A stretch of 64,000 nucleotides of DNA from the NCBI GenBank assembly GCA_022836615.1, contig MU405217.1, positions 310,001 through 374,000 of the forward strand, in the 5' to 3' direction. Positions 11,401 to 22,348 of the stretch are shown here, one piece after another. A program made the translations under genes and the position numbers. How positions within the stretch are numbered: position 1 is the first letter of the stretch; the number at the start of each line of letters is the position of its first letter. Source of the stretch: Annulohypoxylon bovei var. microspora (Eukaryota > Ascomycota > Sordariomycetes > Xylariales > Hypoxylaceae). Below the pieces are notes generated by a model. It made no database searches. It was not told where the DNA came from and saw only the letters and a program-made list of their open reading frames with translations.

Positions 11401-13869
11401 GTTCGATACTTGAAGCCGAAGGGAATACGCTTGCCTTCTACAATCTGTTGGCCGACGAGAGCGGTCATCTGTGAAATGTTGATGGATGAACCCTTGGAAC
11501 CAGATCTCGCCATGACGACGGCGTTGTTGATATCCTTCAAACTATTCTCCGTGACTGTTCCGGCCTTGTCTCGTGCGGAGTTCAGAGCCTTAGAAACTTT
11601 GCTCTCGAATGTTTCTCGAACATTCATACCTGGCAGAGCCTCCAATTGATTTGCTGTTGCTAGGGCGGTCAGCTCCGCCACCTCCGCCTTCTGCTGGTCA
11701 ATTTCAAACTGAACCTTGGTAATGGTACCTCTATCTGGAATAGTATCACCAATACCAATGCTGTGACCGTTGTGTAAGAGCCAGTAGTTAATAACGCGCT
11801 GGCACCCATTAAGAAAAGCCATAGCACCCTCAGGACCGAGCTCATTGTAGCAGAGATGGATGATACCGCCACTCGCAGCACCAACATTCTTCTTTGTTAG
11901 AACGCCAATGAGTAGTTGTCCGGATTGGATGAGCAAGCCCTCATCCTCTTCGGGGTTCCAATGATTATTTGTGAGCTTGACAGGTTGATTCAACGCACCC
12001 TTTGTGTAAAGGCTGATCTCCTTGGGAATGATCATGCTCACGATCTGCTTTCCTGTCCAACGAGGTCTCGGATAGACAATAGCAGGCATGGGAATTATAC
12101 CGTCCCAGTCAGGAACCCACAGCATGATATTGTATACTTGTTCTTTGGTCAAGAACACGTCACGGCGGCACATCTTGTATACACCAGCCAGAGTGTCCTG
12201 GACAATACCCATCAACGGTCCATTACGCTGGGGAGAGACGATATTGAGAGGAACCATGCAGAGTTCACGAATTTCAGCCCGCGTTTCTTCGGTCTGAGGC
12301 ACGTGTAGATTCATTTCATCGCCGTCGAAATCAGCATTGTACGGTGAAGTGACCGAGAGATTGAGTCGGAAGGTGGAGTAGGGCATAACCTTGACTCTGT
12401 GCCCCATCATAGATTCCTTGTGAAGCGACGGTTGACGATTGAAAATGATGTAGTCACCATCTTGAAGATGTCGTTCAACTTTCCAACCGTACTCGAGATT
12501 TATCTGACCAGCGCGCTTGTGATGTCGTAGATCAATTCTCGAACCGTCCGTTCGGACCACATACTTGGCACCAGGATGTTCATTGGGTCCATTCTGAACA
12601 AGTTTGTGTAGGCGAGAGATGTTATACGGTGTAACAGTCTCGGGGTACGTCAAAGTCTTAGCAATAGTTCGAGGCACGCCAACCTCGTCAAGCGAGATAT
12701 TGGCATCGCCCGTGATAACGGTACGGGCAGAAAAGTCGACACGCTTTCCCATCAAGTTGCCCCGCAATCTTCCCTCTTTTCCCTTTAGACGGGCTCGGAT
12801 AGACTTAACCGGACGACCGCTCTTCTGAAGAGCCTGAGGCTGGCCAGCAATATCGTTGTCCATCATAGTAGCAACGTGGTATTGGAGGAGCTGCTCAAAC
12901 TCGTCTTGGATATGCTTGGGCGCAGCTGTTCGGATGGCTTCATGAACGTTGCTGTTGGCACGAATAATGTCACTCAGCTTGTACGTCAAGTCATCCTCGT
13001 TTCTCAGACCCTGACCAGTTCCATCCATTGAAATGCTAGGGCGAACTGCAGGTGGTGGGATCGGCAGCACCGTGAGGATCATGTGCTCGGGTCGAGAAAA
13101 GTCGGGGTTTAGACCCATGTCTTGCATATCTTCCATAGAAATTCTCTTCAGAATAGCCAGGACTTTGGCAGGACTCATCAGCTCCTTGTTAGTTCCCTTG
13201 GCCCCGTCTTCCGCCACTGTCTTGACAGTACTCCATAGTTGAAGGGCTGTCTGACGGATGGCGGGCTGCATGTTACCACATCCACCGTGGCCTTGTCCCT
13301 TTGGCTTGGTACCCGGCTCGTATTCTTTGTCCTCATCCTCCTTTGGCACCTCATTGCTACACCACTTCTTCTTTTTACAGACGGTCCAAACAGCTTGGAA
13401 TCGCTTCTTTGGATCCCGCATATTTACCGCGGCTTGGTATTCCGGGTTGTTCTAAAGCTGGTTAGCACCAAGAAGATTCAGTTTAACCAGAAAATAAAGG
13501 CAAGAGACTGACTCTGTCGTCTAGCATTTTACTGCATGAATGGCAGACGGTCTCCAGAATCTTCTTGACCTTCTTCAAGTAGCCTGGATGAAAGACGGGC
13601 ACAGCCAGCTCGGTATGGCCCCAGTGGCCACTGCATTCATTCATGCCCTCCAAACAAGTAGCACACTTGTACTGGCGGTCTAGAGACCCAAGGCGAGGGT
13701 CATTCAGTCCCTGAATTCGTGGTTTAGTTCGAGTCTCATCCATGGTCTCAGGATGAATGATCTGAACGACGCTTTGGTCCTTGATTTCCTTGGGAGACTG
13801 TATGCTAAATACAATCTCCTGGATGGTCTTGAGAGGCGCATCGGAATGCGTAAAGTAAAGGTTCGCCAT
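8420..13869 (-). CDS. RPB1: RNA polymerase II largest subunit RPB1
   Basis: Largest catalytic subunit of nuclear RNA polymerase II, which transcribes mRNA. My model has four exons on the minus strand (13869-13513, 13451-8613, 8558-8503, 8447-8420), giving 1,759 residues, a normal fungal length. The N-terminal zinc clamp shows CATC...CSGHWGH. The catalytic NADFDGDEMNLH motif lies near residue 490 and the trigger-loop region LTLNTFHFTG near 1,100. The C-terminal domain starts near 1,585 and has ten exact YSPTSP cores among degenerate heptads. Intron 1 is 61 bp (GTCAGT donor, CTAAC branch); introns 2 and 3 are 54 and 55 bp. Stopping at the stop inside intron 2 (8586) would replace the true CTD end. 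The spliced tail restores heptads and ends SPTSPKND. The 5' end faces a 1.06 kb spacer behind SWD1, in tandem. Confidence 0.97.
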
Positions 13870-14926
13870 CTTGGCGGATTTGTTGATGGATGATTATTTT
13901 AAGTGGGTTCGCAAGATATCAAATAATGAGGCGAATGTGTAGTGCGATCGAATATCGCGAAAGGAAAATTTAATCGATGCGCGAAGTGAAGGAGCGTATG
14001 TAGGTCGGGGACAAAGACAAGGTGAGAAATGAGCGAGGTATGTCACTCCGTCGATTCGTAATTCGTAAAGCGGGGTGTCGGCCGATAAAAAGAAGAATAA
14101 AAAGATGATACACAATTAGAAGCGCAGAGAATGATGGATATACTCGTCAATGTAGACGCGTATGATGGCGCTGGAGGGTCGTTGCCAACCAGGCCTAAGG
14201 CCCGAGGAAGACAATTAAAATTGATCCAGAGCGCGCGCACGTGGACAAAATAATCGCGATGGTTAGAAAATCACTATCTCGATGCGATAGACGATGTTGG
14301 AAAGTCGCGGGAAGGAAGCTGATGCGAAATCCAGGGCGCGTTGTGATGACCCGTCAATCGTGAGGTTGTTGTTTTGGTTGGAATAGTAGGTATTCTCAGA
14401 AAGAGTCGGGAGGATTACAAGTGAGGCAGAATGGTCGCCACGAAAACGGTCTAAACCGCTTTGGGAACAATGAGTTTTTCGGAAATAAATTTATCCATGC
14501 GGCTGATTCAATGTCGAGCTTTAGTAAGGTACGTACTAACACAGTGCTACCTAACAGAGGTAGCGCCCCGCACGCGAAAATCAACGCCAAACATGAAGTC
14601 AGCGTTTAGTACAACTACTACCTCGCGCCGATGAGACAATTGGCAAGTGCTATTGTATGCCGTCAGTAGATCAGCACATTGCATACATAAGGCTAAGTAC
14701 TGAGTACTTAGATACATACCTGAAATGTATGTATAGGCATGCACCTGTCTACTGCCTTTTAAACCTGAAAATGGGTGAAAACATACCGATGCTTACAGTT
14801 AGTTGAATTGCTATATTTTTTTTTCACAGCCATAGGTATCGTTGGCCGAATCCTCGTAAGGTTATTCTTTTCCGTTATGATCAAGGATACCTTAGGTATT
14901 GGGGGAATAGTTATATATGTACTATC
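13870..14926. promoter_or_regulatory. RPB1 upstream region
   Basis: This 1.06 kb spacer lies between the 3' end of SWD1 and the RPB1 start codon, so it should hold the RPB1 promoter and the SWD1 3' end. Short overlapping frames of 60-73 codons on both strands show no family features. GTACGTACT and AGGTAG motif copies lie near 14,526-14,565, and an AGTACTGAGTACTT palindromic patch near 14,696. Confidence 0.4.
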
Positions 14927-16410
14927 CTACTTCTTCCTACCTCTTGTACCCCTCCCAGCGGTTGTCTTCTTACCTCCAGCTACCTTATCTTCGTCAGGAG
15001 CTTCGCCCTCCTGGCCCTCGCCCAGGCTCCTGCGACGAACCGTACCCGTCGACACTGCCACGAACTCCTCCTCGCTGTCGCTCTCGCCAAGATTAAACAG
15101 CACCGGCATCCGAAACCCCGCGCCGTCGATATCTTCGTCGTAGCCTTTGCTCGGGTCCGCGGTCAACACGTCGATATCCTCGTCCTCTTGGTCCAGTCTG
15201 CGCTTGTTGATCTCCTCTTGCGGATGGATGTCGAACTCGTCTTCCTTCTCTATGTACTCGACATTCTCCTCCACCTCGACGAAGTCCGGCGCCAATGCCG
15301 ACCAGCGCTGCGGCGTAGTCACCGACCAAATGTAGATACGACCGGTTTCGAGGCCGCACGCGGCTAGCACGGCTCTGTGTGGATGCCACTCGATCACTCC
15401 CTGCTCTTCTTTGGGCCCTTCGAGCATTCGGACCAGACTACCGTGATTTCGCTCCCATATATATAACTCGTGATTGTTATACGTAGATGCTGCTACGTAT
15501 TCTCCGGTGGCGCTAAACGTAACGTGGTTCCAAGAGAGTCTATTAACAACGTCTTGGAATTTGTGCTCGAGCGGCATTTGGATCGTGTCGGGATCGAGGT
15601 CCTCGGCTGAGAGGTTCGGTAGATGGAAAGTCCTGATGATGCGATCCTGAGAATTAACCAGCAATTCACGTCCGGACCCCGTCAATCGTAGCGTAGTTAC
15701 CACAGAACTACATATCTTCTCTGACCATATGATTTCGCGGGTGTTGGCGTCTATGATGTTGAAACGGCCTTTATTTGTACCTGCGAGAATATGGTCTCCA
15801 GTAGCCGTCCACACTGTTGCAGTAGTCATCTGCTTTGCGTCTTCTTTCGCTTGCTTCTCTTTAGTTGCCGCATCGGCGTCGGTATTCGTACGTTTCGGCG
15901 CGGAGGGGAGTGTGTGTTTGACGTCGCTCGGGCCGGTCATGTCAACTAGCGACGGGGGCTCATCGAATATAGATGCAACAAACATTTGGCTATGTTGGTG
16001 TTGTGGTCAGCGATCATGAGAATAGCATCACAATTGCCAAGCTATACTTACTGGTTCCAAGGATGTAAGTCCGCGGTGTAAATAGGTGCGCGGAAGCGCA
16101 CTTCTCGGAACCTCGTGCCATCCTGTAGATCCCAGAGAACTGCTCTCCATCCTTGGCAAGCGGAGAGCAAATAACGACCACATCTAGACCAACTAAGTGA
16201 AGTTATAGCCGCTCTATGACCTCTTAACTTCCGGGCGACGCCCATGGTCTCTAGATCCCAAACCACCACGGTGCCATCTACGCGACCCGAGGCTAGGTAG
16301 TCGCCTTTGCGATTGAATCGTAAGCATGTTGTGTGGCCCGATCGGATTGTGTTGGTGATATTCTCAGGATAATCCTGGAGTAGGTAGTCGTCGGAAAGCA
16401 GCAAATTCAT
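14927..16410 (-). CDS. SWD1: COMPASS subunit SWD1 (WD40, RBBP5 homologue)
   Basis: WD40 scaffold subunit of the COMPASS/Set1 histone H3 lysine-4 methyltransferase complex, orthologous to RBBP5. There are two exons (16410-16052 and 15989-14927) and 473 residues. The 62 bp intron has GTAAGT at the donor and CATAG at the acceptor. The junction rebuilds DLHPWNHQMFVASIF, matching the conserved SWD1 segment after the second WD repeat. Visible features are the opening MNLLLSDDYLLQDYPENI, WD repeats such as SGRVDGTVVVWDLE and SACQGWRAVLWDLQ, and an acidic then basic low-complexity tail ending GRGTRGRKK. It is divergent from THG1 across 444 bp. The C-terminal tail is the least conserved part of the family. 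Confidence 0.93.
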
Positions 16411-16854
16411 GCTGGCGCGGTCATGTTCTGTAGCTTGGGAGAAGAGATCAATGTGTTTGTGATGTGTTGATTGTACGAATCTATTGAATCAATGTTATTA
16501 TTAAACGCTGCTTCTGTTCCAAGTTTGAATATGCGGCAGTAGGTAAGTACTTACCTTAGTAGCCTTGCAGCTCTTGCAGATACATTAGATATTTTTGCAG
16601 GGATCCGGGCAGGGAATCCCCGCTGGTTCTCCACTATAAAACTAACTCTAGCACTCTAGCAGCCACAAATCTAAAGTCGATATACTTGCTCAAGTTACAC
16701 GAGTACCTAAGTACTTATGCCCATACGGCCATCTTGTAGGTACATGTGCATGTAATTCATCATTTTGTTGACTGAAGACCACGATTTTCAAATCATCTGC
16801 TCAAATATCAGATCATATCGGCTACAGGCAGCTATTTACAGATAGACCAGCCCG
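16411..16854. promoter_or_regulatory. Bidirectional promoter region SWD1/THG1
   Basis: This 444 bp separates the divergent start codons of SWD1 (minus) and THG1 (plus), so both promoters must lie here or overlap their 5' ends. It holds several GTAGGTAAGTACTTACCT and ACCTAAGTACTT motif copies (about 16,543 and 16,700) in palindromic arrangement. No TATA element is obvious. Confidence 0.5.
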
Positions 16855-18131
16855 ATGGCCAATTCAAGGCAGGCTATTCCCTTCAAACTAGTCTCTAGAT
16901 GCGATATCAGTACCTAACTTTTCAAGTTCAGGTTCGAATACGTCAAGCAATTCGAGCAAGTCGACAATTTACTGCCTAATACTTGGATCGTGGTGAGAAT
17001 AGACGGCAGAGGGTTCACAAAGTAATATCCCTATATATTAGCCGTCTTTTTTCTTCTTCCGGTTCCATTCTGATATATTGTGTGAGATAGACTGTGCGCC
17101 AAGTATAACTTCGAAAAGCCCAATGACCGTAGAGCTCTTGACTTGATGAACGCTGCCGCCAAAGCAGTCGTCAGTGAAATTCATGACATCACTGTCGCAT
17201 ACGGCGTCAGCGATGAGTATAGGTAATATTATACTCTCTATTCTCATATCCTATCTACGTGGAGAAAAAGAGCTCTGTACTAAATTTCTCTAGTTTCGTT
17301 TTCCACAAATCATGCACTCTATTCGAAAGGAGATCAAGGTATGTTTCTAAAGGGGTTACAATATCCGAACGTGACTCACTCGAAATCTACAGCAAGATAA
17401 CTTCGACGATTGTGTCGACATTTACTGCTTATTACATCCATCTATGGTCAACCTACTTCCCAGACACGCCGTTGTCACCTCCTCTTCCTAGCTTTGATGG
17501 CCGAACCGTTTGCTATCCCAGCGTACAGAACCTACGCGACTACATGAGTTGGCGCCAGGTAGACTGTGAGTCTCACCATCCATAGCTTACCAGGTCAGAG
17601 ATGCTGATGAACTAGAAGGCCACATCAACAATTTATACAATACCTCATTTTGGTCGCTCGTCCAACTAGGGGGTATGAACGCGAAGGACGCAGAGAAGTT
17701 GTTATCAGTAAGAGACATTGTCCTCGTAGAAAACACGGGCTTATTAGTATTCAGGGAACACTAGCTGCCGATAAGAACGAGATATTGTTCTCGAGATTTA
17801 AAATCAACTACAACAACGAGCCGGAGATCTTCAAGAAGGGCAGTGTGGTATATCGAGACGTCAGTTCTGCCTTCGAAAGCACTTGGTTTGACCCCGCACT
17901 GACGATAGCTAGTACGAACTCGTTGAGCCAGGTAGTCATGACGTGGCAAAAACAGCTGACGAGCTGGGGGAACCTGTGCAACAGTCCAAGACGCAGGATG
18001 ATAACGACAAGAAGCGACGAGCCAAGGCGAGGGTGTTGGTAGATCACTTAGACATTATTAAGGACGACTTCTGGGAGAGACGACCTTGGCTGTTGTCAAA
18101 CAAACCAGGGAAGATCCCTAAGGAGACATAA
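16855..18131 (+). CDS. THG1: tRNA-His guanylyltransferase THG1
   Basis: Adds the G(-1) nucleotide to the 5' end of tRNA-His, required for histidylation; an essential 3'-5' polymerase family. I assembled eight exons: 16855-16868, 16932-17021, 17091-17222, 17294-17338, 17393-17565, 17619-17707, 17755-17859 and 17913-18131, giving 288 residues. All junctions keep frame and rebuild family motifs: [13 protein letters not shown] at the start, [13 protein letters not shown] (metal-binding Asp-Gly), SDEYSFVF (metal-binding Asp), [28 protein letters not shown], and a basic tail with [11 protein letters not shown]. Exon 1 is only 14 nt and its intron starts with GC rather than GT; the other introns use GT-AG. 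Residues differing from what I recall as typical are Val before SDEY (usually Gln) and Leu-Cys after GFTK (usually Phe-Ser). Intron 1 is inferred from homology alone. Confidence 0.92.
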
Positions 18132-18252
18132 TAAATTTTATCACATCTGATCATTGTTTCCTCGTACCAGCCTAGAATCATTCTAGATACTCGTACAAAA
18201 GCCCCCATAGGAACGATTTGACTGGAACACGAATTGAAGCGCGATAGGAATC

Positions 18253-18426
18253 ATGCCACTTAATCTCAAACGAGACGGACGAGGTGACGATCAAAACGCC
18301 TCCAAAATTATCGCTATTATCTTGGTATCGCTCGCTTCCATTGTCATCATTTATATAGTGGTCTTGTTCGAATGCTATAGGTATTATGGATCGGCAGATG
18401 CCACCGAGGAGCACGAATTAGAATAA
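18253..18426 (+). CDS. Possible small single-pass membrane protein (57 aa)
   Basis: The frame runs from ATG 18253 to TAA 18426. It encodes a charged N-terminus (about 18 residues with several Arg, Asp and Lys), a strong hydrophobic helix of about 22 residues (roughly 19-40, rich in Ile, Val and Leu), then Cys-Tyr-Arg-Tyr-Tyr and an acidic tail. This arrangement fits a small tail- or signal-anchored membrane protein. It lies between the convergent 3' ends of THG1 and TMA23. A longer minus frame overlaps it (18178-18414) but has no coherent features. I recognise no family. A hydrophobic stretch in a short frame can arise by chance, and it could also be an exon of a longer gene. Confidence 0.35.
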   Translation: MPLNLKRDGRGDDQNASKIIAIILVSLASIVIIYIVVLFECYRYYGSADATEEHELE

Positions 18427-18647
18427 ACGAGCTGTCCATGCATTGTGGCGAACGGCGACTTGAGCAGAGGTCAACCTGTAATCTCTTCGGTGAAGATGTC
18501 CGGCGGTATCATCGCCGAGTCAAAACATCGCATTCCACTCGGTAAGACCTGAGGGGCGTGAAGGCTTCAACGGCAGCCACGCCTGCCTTCCACGAAAGGT
18601 CTGGAGGATCCGAAGTAAAGTATCCCTAGGTAGACGTCGTGGCCCTC

Positions 18648-19331
18648 TCATCCACCAGACGCCGCCTTCAGCCTCCTCTTATCTTCTTTCCGCCTCCTTC
18701 TCGTATCCCTCCTCGCGCGGCGCTCCTCCCTAGTCTCCGTAGCTTTGGTCCGTTCCCGCTCAGCCTTCTTCGCCTTCTTCTTCTCGACCTTTCTCGCGGC
18801 CCGTTGCTCCGCCTCTTTCCTCGCCTGCTTGTCTGCCTTTCTTATCCGTTTGGCCTCCCTCCTCGCCCTCCTCTCTTCCCTCCTCTCCTTCCTACCCTCC
18901 TTCTCATCGCCATCCGTGCTATTCCCAGCAACCGGCGTCGCAACCCCACTATCAGGCGGCGTCGGGAGCCCGGTCGGCACACCCAGGCCCACAGTGCCCT
19001 CCATCAAGCCGCCCCTCACGAACGACGAGTACAAGCCCCTAGTGCCGGTGTACTTGGCGGCGGCGCCCTTCGCGGTGATCTTCTCGAGGGCGCCGCCGCG
19101 CAGCGTCTGCCTCATGGTGCCGCTCTTGGTGTCGATGCCCTTGAGGGCCTGGTCGAAGGCGTTCAGCCACCAGGCCTCCTGCTTGTGGTCCTTGTTGCTG
19201 CCGAGCCCGCGCCCGCCGTCGTTGCGCTTGATCAGCAGGTGGTGCTTCAGCCCCGTGCCGTCGCTCGTCGGGTGCAGCGAGTGCCCGGTGCCCCGCCACC
19301 CTTGGGCGGTTAGGAGGGCGTGCGCGTCCAT
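18648..19331 (-). CDS. TMA23: G-patch nucleolar protein, TMA23 homologue
   Basis: A 227-residue single-exon gene. The N-terminus MDAHALLTAQGWRGTGHSL, the GLKHHLLIKR and GRGLG segments, EAWWLNAFDQALKGID, and GLYSSFVRGGLMEGTVG line up with yeast Tma23, a nucleolar protein needed for ribosome biogenesis that carries a degenerate G-patch. The last 90 residues are almost entirely Arg, Lys, Glu and Ala, a nucleolar-type basic coiled tail. Both strands show long open frames here because the coding GC content is high. The minus frame is chosen because it alone carries family motifs. It faces the 3' end of THG1 and the 57-residue candidate. Confidence 0.85.
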   Translation of the reverse strand: MDAHALLTAQGWRGTGHSLHPTSDGTGLKHHLLIKRNDGGRGLGSNKDHKQEAWWLNAFDQALKGIDTKSGTMRQTLRGGALEKITAKGAAAKYTGTRGLYSSFVRGGLMEGTVGLGVPTGLPTPPDSGVATPVAGNSTDGDEKEGRKERREERRARREAKRIRKADKQARKEAEQRAARKVEKKKAKKAERERTKATETREERRARRDTRRRRKEDKRRLKAASGG

Positions 19332-19955
19332 TGAGGGTTCGCTTTTTGGTCGCGTGGATGTTTTGGGCTCGATGTGTAAGGAGATTGTTTGGGGCGAAGT
19401 TTATTTCAAGGCATGCTGCACCTGTGTGGTAGAATTGATTGGGTTGAGTCGCAGTTTTGTTTTACGAAAGTTAAGAAGATGAGAAAAATTTAGTGGACCT
19501 GTTCAAGCTTTTCGACAACGGCTGAATGGTTAGGATGGTTATAGTGGTTCAATGCATTATACTATAATATGCAATTATCGGAGATGTAGATACTGTTTAA
19601 CTATATATTAAATGAGTTTATACCTATTTAAGCAGTATACTCTTCTTACAAATATGTATCAATACCGCATTTTGTCGCTTTTATTTACACAAATTGATAC
19701 TCCATGACTTCAATGAAGTAATTCCTGAGAGGAAAAAGTTTATGTTTAATAATCTTCGGATATTAATGTTAATTATAAGTGTTTCTGTCTGTGTAGGTAA
19801 GTATAGATAAGTATGTGAAGGAGCAAGGAAATCATAATCATAGTATAGATAGGTAGTTAGATATAAGACAATGGAGTTCATCATATGACTATATATTCGA
19901 AGGTTCTACGTATGCTACGATGATATGCCGTGTAAAAGGGATCGAACGAGCTCGT
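19332..19955. other. Spacer TMA23 / MFS transporter
   Basis: AT-rich 624 bp between the TMA23 start and the transporter stop, so it holds the TMA23 promoter and the transporter 3' end. The part from about 19,550 to 19,900 is strongly AT-rich, with TATA-like runs and GTAGGTAAGTATAGATAAGTA motif copies. No gene is seen. Confidence 0.5.
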
Positions 19956-21815
19956 CTAAACCCTACTTCTCGTTTCAACAATCGGTTCGCCCAACTCTAT
20001 ACCCTTCGCATCCACATCGATCTCTCCAATGTGACCCGTAGCAAGCGTATCACCAAACAGCTCCGCAATCTCTTCGAGCGACTTGCCTGACGTTTCTGGC
20101 AGGAAGAAGAAGTAGACGACGGCAGCCGCGAAGTTTGTCGCGATAAAGAGGGAGTAGTACCTGGAACGACATATTAGCATCTCGTTTTTTTGTTGATAGT
20201 AGGTAATCATAACATCTGCTTGCTTGCTTACCTCCAGCTAACATCCGCAATAGCCAAAGGCGTGATCTGGGACAACACAATGGCCACAACGGCCTTAACA
20301 AAGACAGCCACGGACACCCCCTTCGAGCGGAGGAAGAACGGGAATAGCTCCGCGCTGAGAACCCACACCACGGCGTTGAAGAAGATCGCGTACGCCATCG
20401 AGTACAAGAAAATGAACGCAATAGCGCCCCGGGCCCCGGAAAGGTCGCCGCTGCTCTTCCCGCCATACACCGCGCTGAGCGCCATGCATATCGAGATCAT
20501 GACGCACAGGACCAGCGACCCGGTCCACATAGTTCTGGCGCGGGGCCACTTGTCGGCGACGAAGGCGAGGTAGATGACCTGGCCGATGACGCCCATCATC
20601 CCGTACACGCCGGAGATCAGGAGGGCTTGCTGGCCTTTGAAACCCGCGGTGGCGTAGAAGATGTTCTGGAAGTTCTGTATGATTTGCGAGCCGCTGAGCT
20701 GGGTCATCGCGAGGATGAACGAGGCCGTCATCGTGCGGCGCACGTACTGTCGGGAGAAGAGCTGGGCGACGGCTGAGAACCAGGACGAGTCATTTTGCAT
20801 CTTCTCGAGGTTGATCTGTTCTCGTATCTGAATCATCTCTTGGTTGACAGTGTCATGGTTATCGTCCGTATCGTGGAGCCTTAATAGGACTTTGAAACAG
20901 CTGTTAGCTGGATAGGATATATAGAATGGTTGTAGCAAACACATACCTCGTTTTGCTTCTTCATGGCGATCTTTCTGGATCACTGGTAGATAATCCGTTA
21001 GTATTTCCGCGTACTTATCGAATATACTGATATGGGGAAACTTACACCATCGAGGGGAAAAGGGGACGAACGTGATTCCGACAGCCAAACTAACAGCGGC
21101 CGGTATCTGCATGGATAAGGTGATACGCCATTGGGCATTTCCTGAGGCGTATGATCCCCCGTAGCCTATCCAATTGGCAATAGCAAACCCGCAAGCAATC
21201 GCCATTCCTTGCAAGCCCACGACAAAACCTCGTTGTTTTGGAGGTGAGATCTCAGAAATGTAGACCGGAACAACACTTAGTATCTGCCCGCAAGCGAAAC
21301 CTGCGATGGCACGGCCGGCAATCATCATTCCGATGTTGACTGCACCAGCTTGTATTGCTGCACTCGCGGCGGCTACCAACGAGTCAGTCTGTGGTTCCGC
21401 AGATACTAATTTCGAGCAGACAACTCACCGAGAATTGCGGCCATAAGGATAGTATACTTTCTGCTAAATCGGTCGGCAAGGTAGCCCGCAGAGGCGCTTC
21501 CGAGAGCTTGGCCAGCATTGTAACAAGAGACGATCGCACCTAAACAGTCATTTTTAGTTGACGTATTTTAAGACTCAAATAGGGGAGATCACTTACCAGA
21601 GAGAGCCGAGTTTGACTTGGACGGCCCAAACATGTAAAGCTTGAAGCTATCTTGACCCAAAGTTGTACCAATGATTCCTGTTATCGTGTATTAGTTTGTA
21701 ATTATTCGTGATATTATACCTAATCATAGTAGTCCTACTCACCGCTATCTATACCATAGATGAGTCCCCCTAAGGCGGCCACCAATGCGATACCAATTAT
21801 GAGCAAACGCGCCAT
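19956..21815 (-). CDS. MFS sugar porter, candidate L-rhamnose/rhamnoside transporter
   Basis: Twelve-helix major facilitator sugar porter in the plasma membrane. Seven exons (21815-21743, 21677-21597, 21539-21429, 21372-21046, 20982-20947, 20889-20232, 20160-19956) give 496 residues; every junction keeps frame. Family marks are GGLIYGIDSGIIG in helix 1, the DRFSRKY loop between helices 2 and 3, SEISPPKQRG, PFSPRWLIQKDRHEEAKRVL (rebuilt across two introns around a 36 nt exon), and PETSGKSLEEIAELFG after helix 12. It diverges from the GH78 rhamnosidase at 22349 across 533 bp, so L-rhamnose or a rhamnosylated substrate is the likely cargo; that is inference from position. Hexose, quinate or another polyol cannot be excluded from sequence. 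Confidence 0.92.
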
Positions 21816-22090
21816 GATTATAAGGATATAACGAAGATATTCCTTAACCAACAAGAAAAAGGAGGCGATAACTCAAGCCCGCGTTGGAGCACCCGACCTT
21901 TTTGTCGTTTGATAACCAGGCATGTTGTCCGAGACCGACGATATGCTCCCACGGATGCCTCTGGACCGAGGTAATCTGATAATCTCTCCATTCCCTAATA
22001 ATGAACAGGTATCCTAGCTCAGCTAGAAGCGAGCTGAAAGAGAACTTGCAATGATACGCGCAGCGTTGTCCAGGATCTCCGCAAAACTGA

Positions 22091-22096
22091 CCCCAG
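22091..22096 (-). promoter_or_regulatory. CreA-type site (candidate)
   Basis: CTGGGG on the minus strand matches the fungal CreA/CRE1 consensus SYGGRG. It is 30 bp from a second copy in the opposite orientation, an arrangement often seen for functional CreA pairs. A 6 bp match alone is weak. Confidence 0.35.
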
Positions 22097-22120
22097 GAAT
22101 TCGTTAGGGCATCTTGGCAG

Positions 22121-22126
22121 CTGGGG
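22121..22126 (+). promoter_or_regulatory. CreA-type site (candidate)
   Basis: CTGGGG on the plus strand matches SYGGRG. It is the second of two inverted candidate CreA sites between the divergent transporter and rhamnosidase genes. Confidence 0.35.
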
Positions 22127-22348
22127 GATGACCCCAAATTTCGGTGATAGATCACGCCGAGATGTAGGATGCTTCCTAGGTTACCTAATTCAGATAGTTC
22201 AACGGGGAATCGAGGAAACTACCCCCGAGTTTCATAGGAAGGTAGGTATTCACTTAATATATGGCCCTGTTAAATATAACATTAAATCATACCGGCAATT
22301 TATAACTCAAGCATATGGTAGTTCTAGCATGAAAGGCGTATAGTCACC

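Larger units (their letters stand above)
21816..22348. promoter_or_regulatory. Shared upstream region of transporter and rhamnosidase
   Basis: This 533 bp between two divergent start codons probably controls both genes. It holds two matches to the carbon-catabolite repressor CreA consensus SYGGRG (see separate entries), a GGAAGGTAGGTATTC motif at about 22,239, and AT-rich TTAATATATGG and GTTAAATATAAC elements about 65-95 bp before the rhamnosidase start. Confidence 0.5.

Noticed and set aside
17943..18131. Independent 62-residue protein
   Set aside because: It begins at a GTG and is the last exon of THG1, continuous with the conserved YELVEPG segment.
18639..19482. Plus-strand frames of 224 and 245 codons
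   Set aside because: They are antisense to TMA23, Pro/Arg- or Ser/Leu-rich, and arise from high GC. Only the minus frame has family motifs.
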